Assembly: GCF_021134715.1 (NCBI RefSeq)
Contig: NC_060020.1
Location: 4,836,001 to 4,900,000, forward strand
Length of the DNA: 64,000 bases
DNA from: Daphnia pulex
Taxonomy: Eukaryota; Arthropoda; Branchiopoda; Diplostraca; Daphniidae
Reading direction: 5' to 3'
Both the position numbers and the translations under genes were made by a program. The notes beneath the pieces were generated by a model that ran no database searches, was not told where the DNA came from, and saw nothing but the letters and a program-made list of their open reading frames with translations. Below, one piece after another: positions 61,381 to 64,000 of this stretch. The number at the start of each line of letters is the position of its first letter. Positions within the stretch are counted from its first letter, which is position 1.

Positions 61381-64000
61381 CGTAAAAATGCTATCATATT
61401 TTTATAAACCTTTTTACATTATTGGTCTTTTACTTGTTGCTATACTCTAAATACTTAACTACAGTATTTGGAGTAATGATGGATTTAACAGTTCATTCCC
61501 ATAATTTCATTTCAACTAAAAGAGATAATTGCATACGGTTAGCAAAGGTGGGAGTCGAGAATCTCTTGTTATTATTTGACCGAGAAAAATGTCTAGCTGG
61601 TTTGTTTTTAAACGAGTTTGATGCAAGATTGTAAAGAAACACAAAAAAGAGATAATGGTCTGATTTAGTGGGGACAGGGAGTCAGAAAATGAAAGTTGAG
61701 CGCTCCACTTTGCTACTTCTGTTTTGCCTCTTCCGGCCGATCCGGTGTCAGGGAGGGAACGGCGCACATCCACACACTGGTTGCTGGTTGGTTGGGCCGT
61801 GGACTAATTTACGTTTGTCATATCTCTTTCTCACGGATTCCTTATTTGAAGAAAGAAGCTCAATATGTCGTCGGAGAGATGCCGAGACTCTGCACAGCGC
61901 AAAGATCATCTCCCCGTCCCGTTTCTCACTCGCCAAGTCTATGCCCAGGCTGTTTGTATAGAACCGTACAGCCTGTGCATGTGTGCGGTTTTTATTTGTG
62001 AATTTTCTTCCACGGACAGGCGTTTAGCTATGTTGACATTGTGTCGCACTGTCATTTTCGCTCGTCCCGTCCTCGGTTCTACTCCGTCATCGACCAGGGG
62101 ATCCAGCCAGTAAACAAACCATCATTTCCACCCGTTCACACGCTTGTACCAATATAAGAATAGAGAGATTCTTATTCAGTTTGGGCTAAACCATTTCGCC
62201 TCGACTGATTGCAATCGCCCGTTTTCATGTGATTGGATCGAACAAATGAATTAAGAGCAGCAAATGAAAGTGTTGGAGGGGAGAGACAAATACGTCCTGG
62301 CGTAGAGGTGAATGAAGCCCCCCGTGTCAAGTGAGGTTAGCACGTGGCTTGAACCGCTTTGAGAGAAAACAGAAGATGCAAGAGACGACTGGGATGGAGA
62401 ATAAGGGGGGAGTGAGAATGAACGAAGGGTCAGCCGCCGTCTGTTGGCGTCGGCCGGCGGGCGCGGGCACTCACTTTTATAGGCCGTCCGTGGATTTTTA
62501 TCTTTTCAAAATATTAATGTTCCCATATGTATAGCCCATAGAAAAGTGTTGGGTCCTGTTTCTAAAAACCTCTTTTGTTATTCTTTCGAGATTGGTGTAG
62601 ACCGCCAAGTCCCGATACGGAAAGACTTTTTGAGAAGCTTTTACTTTCCGCTTTTTACTAAATCCACCTGAAAATAATATTTTATAAAATTTTACAGCGA
62701 AGAAACTTTTAATATTCATTTCAAAATTTTACATTTTTAAATGATGGCAAGGTTTTAATAAGGAAAAGGGGGGTTAACATATTTTGGCCAGGAGCCGTGA
62801 TAGAGTATTTCAACTATTTGAATAATTTGACGATTTATCGTGTCCTCGGAGCTGTACACAGTTGGAGCGCAAGGTTTGAATTATGTTGACGGCACGCCAA
62901 AAGGTGCTGAATAACTCCTTCCGTCTCCCTTTGCTCTTCCCCCCTTTTTCCTTCTTCTCCGGTACTCCGGAAGGTTCTATATCTCTGCTTTCGTTCCAGC
63001 CAGTTGTTTCATATTTCAAAAATGATTTCTTCCCAGAGCCCACCTACCCCCACCATACATAACGAGCCTTTTCGCTACATTATCATTTAGCAATATATTA
63101 TTCTCATAACGATTTGGTGCGCTCGGCTAATTTAGACGCGGTTGGGATGTGTGCAGCGCATAGTCTCAGGGATTTTTAAACTGATGCAAAGCAGACTCAT
63201 CTTCTTTTTTGTTGTTATGTTTTCTACACACGAATAACACAACAAACTCCGCCAAGTTATTCCACGACGGATGTGCTGCTGGAGGATTCATGAAGTGTTG
63301 CTACTCGAATTGCAATAACTGAAACGGTTTACTAATTATTCGTTGTGTGCGAAAATGTTTTTGGCACGGACATTCGACGCCATCGCGGGCGATGACCTAT
63401 GTAGGCCCATGTTGTTACACCAGCTCTCCTTTTTCCTGTGGGCTTTTCTTTTTCTTTTACCCCTCGATGTGTGTGTATACATAACGCGATGCGCGATCTG
63501 TGTTTATCTTAATTATCTAAACATTTACCCAGGCTACCAACTTTTTTTTTCCCCTCTTCCTTTTTTCTTTTTTGAAAAAATAATAAAAAAAAAAGACTGG
63601 ACGGATTGGGGGGACGTGTCTGACCGTTTATGACGCCTTTGGTGTTCTGGCATTTTACGAATTGTATATATTAGACTCACAGACACAAACTGGACAGAAC
63701 TCAAATGACTTGATTTAAAAACACAAATGTAATATGAATAATATTCCATTTCACTGGAAACATTGTCCGGACCACCGAGATCATTTCAGATAATAATTAT
63801 AGGCTCTTTTAATTATTCAATATCCTCCAATCGTACACGCCATTTGGATTTAGACATTATACAAAGTTGATGTTTTGATATGGCCTATCCATGCGATGGG
63901 ATCAGGGCCAGCACGTAATTAGTGTTGCATTCTGTTGTTCTTATTGATAAACAAGCGGATGAGATCCTACAAGACGAGGCCCACCAACAGTTTGTGCAGT
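61381..64000. other. Right end of window; no gene recognised
   Basis: An ATG at 61689 opens a plus-strand frame whose first 22 residues look like a signal peptide, but nothing downstream supports a gene. A GC-rich patch at 62420-62500, with a TTTATAGG element near 62476, might be a promoter for a gene outside the window. Otherwise the sequence is A/T- and pyrimidine-rich with short random frames. Confidence 0.4.

Noticed and set aside
1-64000. tRNA, rRNA and CRISPR signals
   Set aside because: No tRNA B-box with matching arms, no rRNA segment and no regularly spaced direct repeats with unique spacers were found. The genome type is also not prokaryotic.

Overview
This is a eukaryotic window, most likely from a branchiopod crustacean of the Daphnia type. 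The evidence is indirect. The genes are intron-dense with many introns of 50-80 bases. Coding sequence is compact, intergenic DNA is A/T-rich, and the gene set is animal and arthropod-like. The species is inferred, not shown. Exon structures were built by hand from splice signals, reading phase and conserved protein motifs, and no search was run.

The left half (1-31 kb) is gene-poor. Nine exons of a class-A neuropeptide-type GPCR lie on the minus strand between 14.1 and 1.3 kb. They are separated by long introns, and the 3' end is unresolved. A 1.2-kb dispersed repeat sits in its largest intron, and a second copy lies at 60.2-61.4 kb. From 19.2 to 30.0 kb there is a very large imperfect inverted repeat (foldback-like), with tandem subunits in its arms and no transposase that I can see. 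A micro-gene resembling SMKR1 (small lysine-rich protein 1) follows at 30.4-31.0 kb.

The right half (33-60 kb) is a compact run of eight genes in strictly alternating orientation: nitric oxide synthase (+), trehalase (-), ZC3H18 (+), catalase (-), BRAT1 (+), INTS15 (-), BOD1L1 (+) and an intronless phospholipid-phosphatase-like membrane protein (-). Every neighbouring pair is therefore convergent or divergent. BRAT1 and INTS15 are both tied to the Integrator RNA 3'-processing complex. They lie tail to tail, with only 73 bases between their stop codons. ZC3H18 (cap-binding/exosome adaptor) and BOD1L1 (Shg1/BOD1 domain) are further nuclear factors in the same block. NOS, catalase and trehalase are metabolic or redox enzymes with no evident common pathway.

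The points most worth a second look are the giant foldback-like structure, a NOS that lacks both the autoinhibitory insert and the C-terminal tail, the BRAT1-INTS15 arrangement with a preserved Asp-Cys-Tyr end on BRAT1, and a 30-nt exon-like block in the SMKR1-like gene that would create a stop codon at its splice junction. The last 2.6 kb and most of 8-19 kb hold nothing I can name.
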